Shown here in pieces: positions 45,050 through 57,759 of a stretch of DNA of 64,000 nt. Position 1 is the stretch's first letter; each line of letters begins with the position of its first letter. The stretch is from assembly GCA_029891345.1 (NCBI GenBank), contig CM057009.1, positions 301,979,466 to 302,043,465 of the forward strand. Reading direction: 5' to 3'. This DNA comes from Dryococelus australis. Its lineage: Eukaryota > Arthropoda > Insecta > Phasmatodea > Phasmatidae. Made by a program: the position numbers and the translations under genes. The notes under the pieces were generated by a model that ran no database searches, was not told the origin of the DNA, and worked only from the letters and a program-made list of their open reading frames with translations.

Positions 45050-46060
45050 TGCTGTTGTGTTATTATTCAGAGAGAATATTAATGTGTGTCCCCTTTCACC
45101 CATACTACTATAATTAGTCACTATCTGTGAGGAGTAATGTTTGATGATATGTATTTGACTAAGGAAACATATGAGTATACTATCAGTATATACATATGTA
45201 TCTAGTGCATATGGAAAAACAAAACAGATCATCTGCTATAACAAAGTGAATATGTCCCCTCCTGATCATACCACTAGGTATGGAGTGACACAGGTAAGGT
45301 GTGAGTAGAATGTGTATGTCTCAGTCTAAGTACACACACACATCATAGGTGTGCAAAAAACAAGTGTATTAATGGTATGTTACATATATCAGACATACTG
45401 AAACAAGTGTAGTGAATGTCTCACTCTCTGTACCCAAGTCAAGGGCGTGTGTCAGAAAACACAAGTGTAATACAAGGCATACAAAGAAACACCCAAGTGT
45501 TTATATGTCCCCTTCCGATCACACTACATAATATCGGTATGGTATATAAAAGGCATATGCTAAACACAAATAACATTAGTAACAAATTTAAAAGAAAAAA
45601 ATCTCAGAATAATTCAGCAGCGTGACCTACATGCGCATACTACTCGCAAACCACCTAAGAAAAATATAAATAGGTATATGACTGTATTCTACTGTGTTAC
45701 TTATTCACAAACCAAATGCAGTAATTTCTGTGGTGTGTTCCACATGCTCCTACTACTGCTATGAGTACCTATTATTACCTGTCTGTTACATGAGATGACT
45801 TCAATTCGCTTTATTTCGAATGCTGAGTATGTATGATGCAAGTGAAATAAACTCGCAGTATGACTTGTACCAAGAGTAGTTAGCACTCGATGTCTAGGGT
45901 GTGAAACACGTGTATTCATAGCCAATGACACGAAAACTTCATAAGCGTAACATATTTGTGTATGAATTTATTCAATTGCATTCCTAAGCACAAAATAACA
46001 ATGTCGCACAAATTGCTGTCACATGCCTTCCACGCTCCTACTACTCACCAAATATGCGAT
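45050..46060 (+). repeat. Right-end sub-repeats of the Polinton-type fossil
   Basis: ATATGTCCCCTCCTGATCAT at 45248 and ATATGTCCCCTTCCGATCAC at 45504, with a weaker copy near 45085, share spacing and flanks. AAACAAGTGTA/AACACAAGTGTAAT strings recur between them. GCTCCTACTACT-type strings lie near 45643, 45746 and 46030. Similar CTACTACTA strings occur at the left end (34305, 34508). This hints at, but does not prove, paired termini. Confidence 0.4.
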
Positions 46061-46100
46061 GTCCCCAAAATACTTCCTTATTATTTGTAATGCCTTGTAT

Positions 46101-46590
46101 GGCCGGGGTGACACATAACACAAGTGAAGCCCTCTATTTCCTGTATGCGTGCCAAGAGACATAGTGTTTGAATCCTCTGCGAGCAGACAGCCAGGGAGGT
46201 CTGCCCCGAGAGGCTGCCTGCCTTTAATATATGCAGTATCCCGCCGCCCAGTGTAACTGGAGTCTGTCTGGACCAGTGTGTGGAGAAGGTGGAGACTGAG
46301 GAGGGGTTAGTTGCTTTGTGGCACAGCAGCATCGGAGGATGTTGTCAGAAAGGGGGAGGGGGTAGACCACACATGCAGCAGACCTTATATGGAACACTAT
46401 CCAGCATGTGCTCCCATTGTTGTATTTGTGCTTGCTGTGTGTGAACCGTACCTTACTGCCTCTCTCCAGCTTCGTCGTCAACACAGCCCCACCTGCTTCT
46501 AATCGACTTGGTAAGTGTACTGATCACCATTCATTTTTGCCTTAGTGAGAATGTTACTTCCTAAACAAAAAAAAATTGCTGGTACTCTAC
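46101..46590. other. GC-richer spacer
   Basis: A block of moderate GC content with overlapping frames on both strands and no recognisable gene. It might hold the true right end of the Polinton-type fossil. Confidence 0.3.
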
Positions 46591-46595
46591 TACTA

Positions 46596-46956
46596 TAGGA
46601 TGTTCGCGGTAAACTTAGCACTTATTAACGCCCCGCGAGGTGCGTATTATTCTGCCTTATGTAAAATTAACATTGCCATGGGCTTCATTATGCGTCCGAC
46701 AAGTTAAACTATTACATTATTAGAGAGTAAATATTTTACACATTGATGCTTTACAATAAATAATTAAAATTATTACAAATGGTTACCTAATACGTCTTAT
46801 TCTACATTAAACAATATGGAACTTCATTCCATCTATTAATACCAACTTTACCGGACACATGGCACTCCGTGCATCCGTTGACGTATATGCAGACATGAGA
46901 AGTGGCTTGTTTCTAAGTTGGATTTCACAAGTGCTCACTTTACCTAAAACTGCCTT
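46596..46956 (+). mobile_element. TA-flanked MITE, copy C (361 bp)
   Basis: The left end TAGGATGTTCGCGGTAAACT and the right end AAGTGCTCACTTTACCTAAA, then ACTGCCTT, are diverged versions of the family terminal repeats. TA lies at 46594-46595 and 46957-46958. The interior (ATGTAAAATTAACATTGCCA) matches copy D, not copies A and B, so two internal types share one set of ends. Confidence 0.75.
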
Positions 46957-46958
46957 TA

Positions 46959-48254
46959 ACAAAGAATGCACGTGCTTTTCGTACACTGATGCAGCCTATT
47001 TAACACATTGTTAGCGATACAGTATGACAAAACAACAATTGCAGAACTGATTTTTTATGTCATTTGAACAACCTTAAACACATGAGCTTGTGCTATCAGG
47101 CCTACATGCACAATGTCGCGTGTAGTATGTATCTAGTGTCCATTAGACATAGTATAAGAAACAGTACATTGGTGTTGCTCATTACTCTGCTCGTGGACCA
47201 GCACTGTCTACCCCAAGTTTCGTCCCGCGTGGTCAGTCCCTAGTATACTCAATTATTATTATTGTTTCTACCACTATGTGTTTGGTTAGGCTAGATAGGA
47301 TGTAGTTTGGTATTTATGCACTTAATGTTGCTTCATGTGCTATCAGTTCTAGAGCTTAGGCTTGTTTCCACATGTCGTGGAATTGCTGTTGTTTGTGCCA
47401 TTGTCATCAATGATTAATTAGTTACCAAAGAAACAAATGTAAACCCATAATTAATTTGTGTCAACTTAGTAGTACATATAACTTTCATAACTTGCTGTAG
47501 TATTAATTACACTTCGAATACAAACAAGTCATTAGTTTGACACCTGAACTCGCTTGAAGCCATGGGTTTTGCGCTTCGTTCTCGTACAAGAGCTGTCTTC
47601 ATGCATCTGACTTTTTGAAAGAACAGCTCATCATCTACTGCCGTGCTCTAAGCTCTTACACGGCCCCGGTGTGTGGCCTGCGTGCATATCAGAGTAACCA
47701 GACAGGGCTGTGCCCTTCCTGTTTCCCCACTCAAGGCCTACCAAATGGGCGGCGGTGGCCAGCAGCAACATTCATTATCACTCCCTGCATGCTTGTGTAT
47801 CTCCCAACCCCATCTGTCTTGTGGCCCCCGGCACGGAGATAATTGTCATCTATGTCACACCTGTTCTTCACATGTTTCTTTTGTGGTCCTCTTTTGTGAT
47901 GTTCGTCCACGTGCACGGGCCAGAAGCAGCCCTCGGACACACAACTCATCCCCAGCTGCACAAACTATTGTTAGTATTTTTAGATTGTGTTAGTACTTGT
48001 TTATATATATATAAATTTGTTCACATCGAACGAATTATACTTATTTTATGTCAATGTTTATAATAATGCTATTCACGGTGGTGGTGGATTGGCCTGCACG
48101 GGCCTCCCGAAACATTTTTCTAACATTTATTTTCACCTCGTGCATTCATTCCCGCAAGAGCCTCACGAAACAAACCCGCCTGGTGTTATGTCACACAATG
48201 TTAGTAAATGTTAGTATTATGAAAATTGTGTGGTGTTTGCCTGAACAAATGACT
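46959..48254. other. Intergenic DNA, nothing assigned
   Basis: AT-rich to 47570, then a GC-richer block (47600-47960) with overlapping short frames on both strands that match nothing I know. A TATATATATA stretch lies near 48003. An old LTR or UTR-like sequence is possible. Confidence 0.3.
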
Positions 48255-50000
48255 ACATATCGCCAGGCCCTAAATTAGTCGCAGATACATTTAATTCATA
48301 CTACTTAAATGCCGTAGAAAACATGATTATAAAACCACTAAACAAGATATAAACCCTATTTCTATACTACAGGGTACAGAATGCCCTGCTATATCTTTTA
48401 CATGCACAACTCCAAAAGAAGCGGAGAAAAATAATTAATTCTTTGCAGCCAAAATTACCTAGCGGCTATGATGGCATTAGCTGTACGGTATAAAAGCAAT
48501 GCGCTTTTGAATTCAGTGTTTCATTAAGCCATATTTGTAATGATATCTTCAATACAGGATTGTTTCCAGGCAGACTCAAATTGACTATGGTAACACCATT
48601 GTTCAAGAAAGGAGACAAGGCCGAAGTAAACAATTATAGACCCATCTCACTTCTTACCTCCTTTTCAAAAGTAATTGGAAAACTAACTTACAGGAGGTTG
48701 CTGCAACATTTTGAGAATCACAAATTCTTATCAAATTTCCAGTTCGGCTTTAGGAAAAACACGCTAACAATAAAGCAATTTTCAAACTAACAAAAAGCAT
48801 TCTTAATACACTTGATAAAAAGATGCCATCTAATGGAATATTTTGCGACCTCACTAGAGTATTTGACAGTGTAAATCACAACATGCTTATAGAAAAATTA
48901 AAGTTTTATGTAGTCTCAGGTACACCAAATAAACTAATAAGCCTATATCTTTCAAACAGACAACAAGAAGTACTTATCAAAGGAAAAACTATTTCATTCT
49001 ACTCTGAACTAGGAAAAATCAAGCATGGGGTCCCACAAGGATCAATATTAGGCCCCCTACTCTTCCTAGTTTGTATAAATGACCTTCCATGTCCCTTAAC
49101 CCCAGAAACTATTCCAATTTTATTTGCAGATGATACTAGCATCTTAGTCTCTGGAGACTCAGTAAATGATGTTACACAAAAAACGGACACAACATTTACA
49201 CAGCTAAATGCATGGTTTACTGCAAACAAATTAAATCTCAACTTATATAAAATATGTCTTATGAATTTCCTCACAAAGAACAGAAAAAAAACATTAATTC
49301 ATATGTTAGCAGTAACAGAGACAAAATTAATGAAACTGCAATGATTAAGTTTCTTGGTTTAAAAGTAGACAATTTGACTGGAAATCTCACATTGCGTATA
49401 CTTTACCTAAACTAAGTTCAGCATGTTTCGCCTTGCGGAATGTTGCAAAGTTCTTGAACAAAAATACAGCAAAAATTGTACATTTTGCATATTTTCATTC
49501 CATCATGTGTTACGGTATAACTTTTTGGGGTAATTACACTGACAGCAAAAAAGTGTTTCACATGCAACAGAGAGCTGTAATAATAATCAATGGCATAATG
49601 AAGTCAGACTCATGTGGACCTCTTTTCAAGAGTTCAGAGATTTTAACATTTGCATGCGAGTACATGTTTTCAGTACTTATATTCATGTTCAAAAACAGTC
49701 ATTTATTTCAGAAAAATTAGTCCTTTTATAAGCATGACAGAAGAATAAATAACATACGTGGCTTCAGTTAACTTCAAAATTGTCCAGAGAGGGCCATCTT
49801 ACCTTGGTAGCCAACTTTTCAATAAGTTACACCACCTTCAAGAAATTTACTTCGCTAACCAAACACTCTTTAAAAACAGCTGAAAGAATTTTTTTTCTCA
49901 ACTAACATTTTATAGTGTAGATGAATATCTAAACTACAAAAATTAAGAAATAATAGCATAACATGTCTTTGTACACATTTCATGTTCCGGTTTTTCTCGT
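48255..50000 (+). mobile_element. 5'-truncated LINE, Jockey/CR1-like reverse transcriptase
   Basis: Translation gives ADTFNSYYLNAVENM near 48280, QPKLPSGYDGISC near 48450 and VTPLFKKGDKAEVNNYRPIS near 48590-48650. RT blocks follow: CDLTRVFDSVNHNML, then GVPQGSILGPLLFLVCINDL (49027-49086) and catalytic FADDTSILVSGD (about 49123). The thumb and C-terminal region includes HSIMCYGITFWGN near 49498-49540. Coding sequence ends near 49945 at VDEYLNYKN. The large frames 48560-48790 and 48823-49344 are separated by frameshifts, so the element is dead but much better preserved than the LINE at 21.4 kb. The missing endonuclease indicates ordinary 5' truncation. Clade assignment within the Jockey/CR1 group is uncertain. 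Confidence 0.85.
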
Positions 50001-50192
50001 TCCCTTTTTCTTCTGTTTCAGCAAAACGACGACGCCCCACAGCATGTTGGAGGAGGATTGGTCAAATTATGAGAAAAAGATGTTATGCCTTTACGTATAG
50101 TCTGACACACACACACACACATATATATAACTGACTTCGTTAGAAATTGTGTTCTATGATCTCTCTATTAAGTGATTCGCTGCTGTACTATG
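50001..50192. other. Spacer with a short CA/TA run
   Basis: ACACACACACACACATATAT near 50108-50127 is a small microsatellite. The rest is unassigned and may include the LINE 3' tail. Confidence 0.35.
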
Positions 50193-50196
50193 TTAA

Positions 50197-50775
50197 GGCC
50201 CTTACACAATTGAAAACTTTAACATTTGTCTTTACGTTCGCTTTCCGACATGTTGTTTCTTATGGAGCTTGACACAATTGGGCTGTCAAAGGTAAAGTCA
50301 AGCACTCTTGACTTTACGATTTCGAAAAGATTAAATTTAAAGTCAAAGTCAAGCAGCCATTTGCCGAGAATCTAACAGAGGGTATGTGGAAAGTGCCTTA
50401 TTTTACTATAGGGCGATTTTAATCTCAGTATATTAAACAAAGCTCATCTTAAATTAAATAAATCGCAAACAAATATAATGCGAAGAAAAAATATATGAAT
50501 TGTCATATTTTAATAAAGTAAACAAATGAGTTTTTAGTTTTGAAATAAACTTTTAATATAAATTTTAAGCCTATTTATAAAAAAAAGGTAGTTAAAATGC
50601 ATTCCTCGATAATGTCATAATTATTTACATAACAAAATACACATTTTTCGAAGCTCGCAGAACCGATGTTCAATTGTCGAACCTCTGACATTACAATTGT
50701 ATTGTGTATTGGTTATTTCGTCAGAGGAAAGGAAACATAAAGTCAAATGTTATAGTTTTCTATTGTGTAAGAAGC
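50197..50775. mobile_element. 579-bp non-autonomous TIR element, TTAA at left edge
   Basis: The left end GGCCCTTACACAATTGAAAA and the right end read in reverse complement, GCTTCTTACACAATAGAAAA, match over about 50 bp, continuing with CTTTAACATTTGTCTTTACG versus CTATAACATTTGACTTTATG. TTAA precedes the left end (50193-50196). The right flank is TTTG, one or two changes from TTAA. This points to a piggyBac- or Kolobok-type MITE. No coding capacity. Confidence 0.75.
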
Positions 50776-50779
50776 TTTG

Positions 50780-52940
50780 GACATGACAAAATTGACTGTT
50801 GTTTAACATTTATGTTATGTGTGTCCAACGATGATTGAAATAAGTGATCTGCCAGAGAAAATGCTGAAACTCTCCCGGACAAGAAAGTGGCAGTGCTCGT
50901 GATCAACCAGATCATTGTAACAAAGCATCGAGAGGTAACTACTGTTACTGTGAAGACGAATATTGTGAGTTTTCTTTTTCTTCAAAAACTTTGAAATTCA
51001 AAAATAACTTAAAAAGAACATGTTATGTAAAATGCTGATATTGTCACAAACTTTTGTCACTTAAGAATTTTGATGCATCATGCAAATAGAGACTGCATCG
51101 ATCTGAGTGTGACTATGATGATTTTTTAAAACTAATATTTGTTTTTGTATAAAACATTTAACAATGGTAATGTTAATGTAAATATGTTTATATTTAAATA
51201 ATTTGCATTTTGTTGTAAGGTTTTACTAATCATGTTAACTGTTTGTTGTTTTAATGAACTCATGTGTGTTAGTGTATCTGTTAGACTGCATAATTCATTT
51301 CAGTATCTCTCAATCCATTTTCATATATGATTTTCGTTAACTTTCCACTTAACTCCAAACGTAAGTGGGGCTTTCTGTAAGGAGTTCCCTTAGAGTTGTT
51401 TCTCATTTATCAATTCGCTCAGTATTTATTTTATCGGAAAATTATTCATGTATTCATTATATTTTGATCCCCTGCTTAAATATCTAAGTTTAATGTCTTT
51501 AAAAGTATTTCCTTATAACAGTGTTCGTAAGTTTTACTGTTAATTTGTGCAATTTATATTACACGGAGAACAATATTTATTTTGAAGAAGTGCAGATATT
51601 GTGAAGGTATCCAGCTGAGGTTTTTTTTTTTTGCTTGCAATGTTTTGGGAACAATTTTGTAAAGCCACGAAATGGAGACTATTCTTCTGTAATAAGGCTT
51701 GATGAAAAAGTTGTGCAGTTTCTATTAATGCCATGCCAAGCCAAATGATTTGAGGACGAAGAGGATGTCCTGCAGTCCTGGAGGATACTGTACATTCATT
51801 ATGATGGCTACATCTACGATGGCGATTAGTTGGACCGATGTTGCTGTCCAATTTGCATCAATTATGGTTTGGCGAGACTTGGGCTTCGAACCAGATATTC
51901 ATGACTATGTCTACATTACATCAAGCAAGGTCGACTTTGACATGTACCACGCATGCCTATATTAAGGTCGTTGCTCACATTACTTCACGTCAGCATCCAC
52001 GACCCTAAACAGCGGCGAGAGTGATGTCAGCGCAGCAGCCAGCATTCCTGTGTATGCGTAGTGCGCTCGTGCGGAGTATTACTGCATGTAAATATTGTGT
52101 AGGTTGATTTGTTTCTTCCTCAGGGTTATGTAGTGTTTATTTTTAAGGCCGAGTACGGCAGGAAGAGTAAGAAATGTGCTTGTTTGAATCCCGAGTGTAA
52201 AGTGTCTTTTGTTGATGTTTTGCAAGAAGTGTCACCGTGTGTTGGTCTCACGTGACCGATGTTACGAGTCACGTGACATACAGGTTGGTGATGTATTTAT
52301 TGTTTTTATTTTTCTCAAGAGTGTGTGTGTGTGGCATAGTAATTTCTGTAGGTGGATAATCGTATTCACGGTTAGATAACCCGCATAGTGCTTGTTTATC
52401 TTTTTGCAATGTTTACTTAGTGCAATGTTTTGATCCTCCATGTGTAATAAAATTCATATCACAATTAAGGTAAGTAGTGTCCACAGTCGTGTACACCAAT
52501 AATAATTATGAGGGTAATTTTCTACAGTGTTATGTCCATTAGTTATAAGAGAGTTATTGATTTGTGAATTTACCATGTTTAAGTAGTAGGGAGTGCATAA
52601 CCTAAAAGACTGGCCCATTGGGCCAAGCGGCAGAGGCAACGTGTGAACTGCACAGCTAGGGACCATGTCCGCAGACAATAACAAAGCATATGCAAACAAT
52701 CTTTATTTATTATACTGGTTTCTCAGACATTATTACATAGTACATTACAGAGACTAGGGATGTGTGATGTAACACAAATGAATGTGGCAAAAGGCATCGC
52801 CTAAGAAAGACATACCACATACATGAAAATCACGTGTTGCAAGGTAGGACACGGACAACAGAAATGTGGACATAAACAAACCATGTCCGTTCTAAATGAG
52901 GTTTTATTTTTCATTTTAGAAATGTTATGTTATGTTTAAA
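50780..52940. other. Intergenic DNA, nothing assigned
   Basis: AT-rich to 51600, then mixed. The stretch 51640-51965 has open frames on both strands with no known motif. Near 52020-52280 the GC content rises and GTCACGTGACCGATGTTACG-type sequence gives two close CACGTGAC sites (52249 and 52269). No gene or repeat recognised. Confidence 0.3.
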
Positions 52941-54689
52941 ATTATTTACAGTTTTTTTTTTTCATTTGTACTCATTGCTATCACCATCCACACTTCACAT
53001 AAGATGATATATTTGAATAACGGCACTTTGGCGTGTCGGGCAGGTAGCTTGTGTTTAGGTGCCAAGCTCATGCGGCCATGATAGTCAGTTAGGATCTCGG
53101 CACTCAGTGAGGCGGACGCCGTGTCAGGCCTCTCCGGGCCTACAACTGTTTTCACCGGACATGTAGTGTACAGTAACTTTCAATTTAGATTACTGGAACA
53201 TTTTGCATATTCTTTTAGTTTAGAGATAGCACCGCCTTTCACCCCGCTGTTTTGTATACGCCGGGGACTTAAAGTACCGTAATTTCATTTGTATGGCCGC
53301 ATGCTATTTTACTGCATCGGAGCTCGCCGAGCCTAGTGGCGACATAACCATGTAAATGCCCTGTTCGGGAGTTATATATATATATAAAGCATGACGTGAG
53401 TTAATTAACTGCATATGTATTTGTGTATTGGTCTGTCGTACCACGTAACCGAAAGTAAGACTTTCACGAGAGAATGTGTTTATGATGTAGGGTGGCCAGA
53501 ACAAACCCTGTGGTATTACTGGCGTATACGGGTGGCCGACAACCCATAATAGACCAGGCACAAAATGATTTTAGAAAATATCATCATCATCAACACCAGC
53601 AGACGGCTGGTACAGGGGGTGCAGTCACTTTGGGTGATCGGCTCTACGCCCCCGAGACAAAGAGTAATCATGTTTGTGCTGAGCGGACAGGCACCCTGGG
53701 TGATAGTTTCATCAAGAAATATAACCTTTTTCACATAACCTCAACATCCCTCCTGGACCAGATAACCTATACCCGTCGACTTACATTTTCAAACTTCTCG
53801 GGGCAGTGTTTTATCTAAAAAGCTAAATCTCAGAGGTCCTGATCATCATTTTGATGTTAATCACATAATTTTTTTTTGTGCTTTACAAGACTGTTACTAG
53901 CCGAAAGCATTTCAGAAATATTTAACTTCATTAAACCTTTAATTGAGCTACATATTCATCTACATATTTCGTTGTTATGATATCATATGCTATTTAGGGA
54001 ACATCGTCAATTCGTTTTCCAGACAGTCATCATATTCATATTATCATCTTTTCATATGTTGACAGCAGACAGTAATTCGTTATTCCTTTGGATTTTAATT
54101 GTAAGATTGAAGGGTAGTTGTAACATTGCCATGTGTGTAGTGTTATAATTGCCTATTTATTAAAGATATAAACTTAATTTTGTATGTGCTTTCTGTAGAT
54201 AGAGCCCATCTTAAAGTTGCACTTTAAAATAATTATTAGTACAAGTTACTGCTGTTATGATCTTAGAAATTATGACGATTTAAGGTGATAATTCTGAAGA
54301 TAAATCTGTTTTCCATACTTTTTCTTGAATAAAACTACCAAGTATATGTTCTCAGATATACATGTGAAAAGGCGCCCATATCAATACATGCATAAATTAT
54401 ATTCTTATAAACTATTCTGTGCGAAACACTGCAGTGGAATGGTGGCTAATAAAATAGGAATATAGCGGTAACACTGTATTCCTGGGTATTATGAAAGAAG
54501 ACAAAACAGTCGCTCGTATAATAATCAAGGAGGAATCGATTTTCACCACCGCAGACGAGACGAGAAAAGGAACGTAGGAACGGAGGAGGGACACAGAGCA
54601 TCTACACCTACAGAGGAACAACAGGCCACTATATGCGAGACAAAAGTTCATGCCATTTGGACCATAGAGCCCCAACAAATCAGTCAGTC
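52941..54689. other. Intergenic DNA, nothing assigned
   Basis: 53020-53160 and 53480-53790 are GC-richer, with short frames (one containing a His/Gln run, from an ATCATCATCATCAACA tract near 53580). 53800-54680 is AT-rich. No recognisable element. Parts may belong to the decayed LTR element that follows. Confidence 0.3.
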
Positions 54690-55450
54690 TCTTCTATAGG
54701 TTCAGTGGGTCCCTTACATACAGACAGAACCAGCTAGGTTAATACAGAATCAGGGCGATTCCTCAACTGTACAAGGTAATAATGCAGCGAGTGTATACAG
54801 TCACAACACTGAGAATTTTCCCTCAGGAATATTTTTTACAGAAGATGAACAGTCTGAACACTAGTGCTAATGCTTTTCAGCCTAATTGTAATTGGTAACA
54901 TTGGTGATCTGGAAATGGGCAGGCGGTAGCAAACCAGAACCAACAGTCTAGTATTAAGTTAAACTAGAAAGGACTGGTGAGCACAGTCTCTGGCCACTGG
55001 TCACAGTCATAGAGGATGGTGTTGGGGGGGGGGGGGGGGGACAGTTAACATCTTAGACAAGGAAGGTAAGGAAGTAAAACTAGTATCGTGTAATAACGAG
55101 TTGCAGCATGTGACTATTAATACAGCAAAGGTACATGATTCCGACCAAGAATATTTATTGTGCGAGGAAGATGAGAATGTGGGAGGTCTTATTTCAGCCC
55201 TATGCCTGAAGTAATAGTATTAGTCTGCGGTGTTGAGACACCTGTACTTTTAGACAGCGGAGCAGATATAAGATGTGTAAGTGAAGAGTTAGTTACGGAA
55301 TTAGAACGTAAAGGAATTCAGCTAGTGTATTTGCATGTAACTAGGATAAATATCGTGGGAGTAACATGTAGAAAAGGGCCTATGGTTAATCTTCAGACAG
55401 TTTTAGCAATTGAAGGTTAATGGGGTCAAAATGTGGCAAAGTAGGAAATT
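54690..55450 (+). mobile_element. Fragment of an LTR retroelement with aspartic protease
   Basis: The frame 55202-55420 contains VETPVLLDSGADIRCVSEEL and GVTCRKGPMVNLQ, the active-site region of a retropepsin (LLDSGADI) and its flap-like part. Upstream short pieces look like a gag C-terminus. A TTTGGCGCCGTCC string just downstream (about 55488) resembles sequence often found near LTR boundaries or primer-binding sites. LTRs were not found. Old, broken fossil. Confidence 0.6.
55024..55040 (+). repeat. Poly-G run of 17 bases
   Basis: Uninterrupted G run within the LTR fossil region. Possible G-quadruplex or assembly-sensitive homopolymer. Confidence 0.85.
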
Positions 55451-56849
55451 ACTGTGATGAGATAATAGCCCCACTTGGGCGAGCCATTTGGCGCCGTCCA
55501 AGTGCTGTGAGGTGTGGTTCATGGATAGTAGCCCAGCAGTCAGAATAAAAATTTGGAAAATTAAAGTTTGAGGAGTGGATCTATTTGGAATTAGGTGAAT
55601 TGAGTGAGGTAATTTACCTGGGCAGCTATCCTTCCATGCTGCTACACTCCTCTGATGATTGATGAACAGTACGCGTGTTATACAGTGGATTATTAAGGGC
55701 ATCCACACCCCTATCATTGTGAACTCAATGAAATACTTGCAAAGAAAAGAACTTCCACAAATATGCAGTTTGGTGGGAAACTGTACCCTGAAATGCCTTG
55801 CGACTTACGTCGATAAAATCACTCGGTTTCCGACATGATATTTATTAGGTAATACCGAAACATGCCCGAAGGCAACACTTTACAAATAACTGGCCGAACA
55901 ACTACTGGTCGGCAGCAGTAACACTGTGCAAAAATGGCATGAAACCCCTAAGTTACATTTGGTGCGTAATTATGCTTCCCCAAGCGATGCAAGCACTGGG
56001 GAAGTGAGAGGCGGTGTCCCGGGCAGTTAACGAAAAAAAATTACCGAGTAAATTAAGCTAGTGCAGTGAAAAATAATTGGTACTAACAATGAATGCTGCC
56101 TGGGCGTGGAACCGAACGGTATGCGACTGACCTCTCTGAGATTACTAACTTTCCAAAATGGCGTGCTCGCCGGGGTTGCCACCAGAGCGCACCACGTGGG
56201 AATACTTCCTTGCACCTAAACGATAAAAACTAATCTAACATACACATACCCTTGCAATAACTTGCATAAAACATATAACAAATCAACAAATATAATAACC
56301 CTTTGCAAAATACGTGCGGTGATGTGAAGGTGAAGACATGTGAATGTAAACAAATGAGATCACTTGAAAAACACTTGAAAAAAATTCTAGGGCTTTTGAG
56401 AGTTCGTTACTGGTGTCCTACCTTGCATTCGTAAGAGTTCTTTACTGCTCCAGCCCTTTGAAAATATTATGTGAAAATAGTAATAATTCGGGGTACTATT
56501 TCCTGTATCAATGCATCAAGCGTGTATGATCGCATGGCCACTGTCGACCCCATACATTGCTTAGTAAGCTGAAACACACTTGTACTGCACTACACTGCAC
56601 TGTCTTGCTCACATGTTGTATTGTGCACCAACGAGTTACTGTGTGTGGTAGAGTGTGCCTCCTAATTGCAGTTGTTATTGATGGCGGGCAAATGGTCTAG
56701 GGGCCAGGAGGTCGGCTTATGTCAAACCCCCCTATTTTTGAGACAACTTGCAGCTCTGATGCTCCTACCGGCAGCAGGCACACTGCCTACTGGTGTGTCA
56801 TCATGGATGTAGGTGATAGTCACACCTGGGTTTCTCTCTGTCACGTAAT
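55451..56849. other. Spacer between the two LTR-type fossils
   Basis: Mixed composition and no gene. It might contain worn LTR sequence of either neighbour, but I found no matching pair. Confidence 0.3.
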
Positions 56850-57759
56850 GTTTTCGGCTGCTATAGCCGCTCTCCGTCTGCTATTTTCCCCCCTTTGCCG
56901 GCCGGCCAGGTGCCGGAACACCCCTGTAGGTCGTGCATGTTGCCGGCAGACGTCTCCGCCTCTGCGACCGACATAGGTCGCACAAGCTGGCTGACTCATC
57001 CCCGCTGTCATCGCTACTCTCTTGCACTTGCTTTCTGTTCCCTTGCATCTTCTCCTGCCCCTTGCTCTCTTGCTGTCACCCTTCTTCCATGCTCTCGCGG
57101 GCGCCTCCCACTTCTGTGCTCTTGTGCTCTCTTTTTGTGCCTGCCTCCTCTTGTTGTGCTTCACCCTCTTCCGGGTGCATCCCAACGTCCAGTGTCGGAC
57201 TCCCTCCCTGTTCACGTGTTTGCTGAACAGAATACACAGGTTGCGTTGTCGTGGTCCAAGCAGAGCCACTTGTAGGTGGTGCACCATTTAACATGTCGGG
57301 GCTGTCCATTTGACGAGCCCCCTCGGACCCCAATTGGCCAGGCATCGTCGGGTTTCCAGCACCCTCTCCTGCTGTTCCTGCTGAAGGAGCTGCCCCACAT
57401 CTTCCTGCATTGCCACTTGCTTGGCATCGGCGATGCCGTCGAGCGTCGTCGAGATCGAACTCTCCCTCTCCTGCCCTTCACCACTCTCCTGCACTGCAGT
57501 TTCTTTTATGCTGTTCTCAATTGCTCTCAATGCTTCGCTTTTACCTACTGCTGTTCCTGCGCTATTATTCGTGCTGTGTGGTGTCGAGTTCGTGGGCCTG
57601 GTGGACCGTGTGATGTCCGGTGTCGATGATCCTCTTGCCACCGGTGACCGACCACCTGTTGGAGGTGCTGGACCACCTCTTCCTCGCTAGCCCTCCTCTC
57701 GAGCTTGTCGTGCTGCACACCATCATGGGGCTGTGCAGGACCTGGTGTGTTTTCTCTGT

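Larger units (their letters stand above)
33900..46100. mobile_element. Polinton/Maverick-type fossil
   Basis: The region holds a set of genes diagnostic of Polintons and relatives. On the minus strand: retroviral-type integrase, a conserved companion gene, a long coiled-coil protein and an FtsK/HerA-type packaging ATPase. On the plus strand: a PLA2-like protein, an adenovirus-type cysteine protease and a major-capsid-like protein. The two gene blocks diverge from about 38600. Both ends carry sub-repeats (33960-35000 and 45050-46060). I could not find matching terminal inverted repeats, so the limits are approximate. No B-family DNA polymerase is recognised. It is an old fossil, broken at more than a dozen places. 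Confidence 0.7.

Noticed and set aside
51540-51965. Small genes on both strands
   Set aside because: Frames overlap on opposite strands, lack motifs and have no supporting splice or start context.
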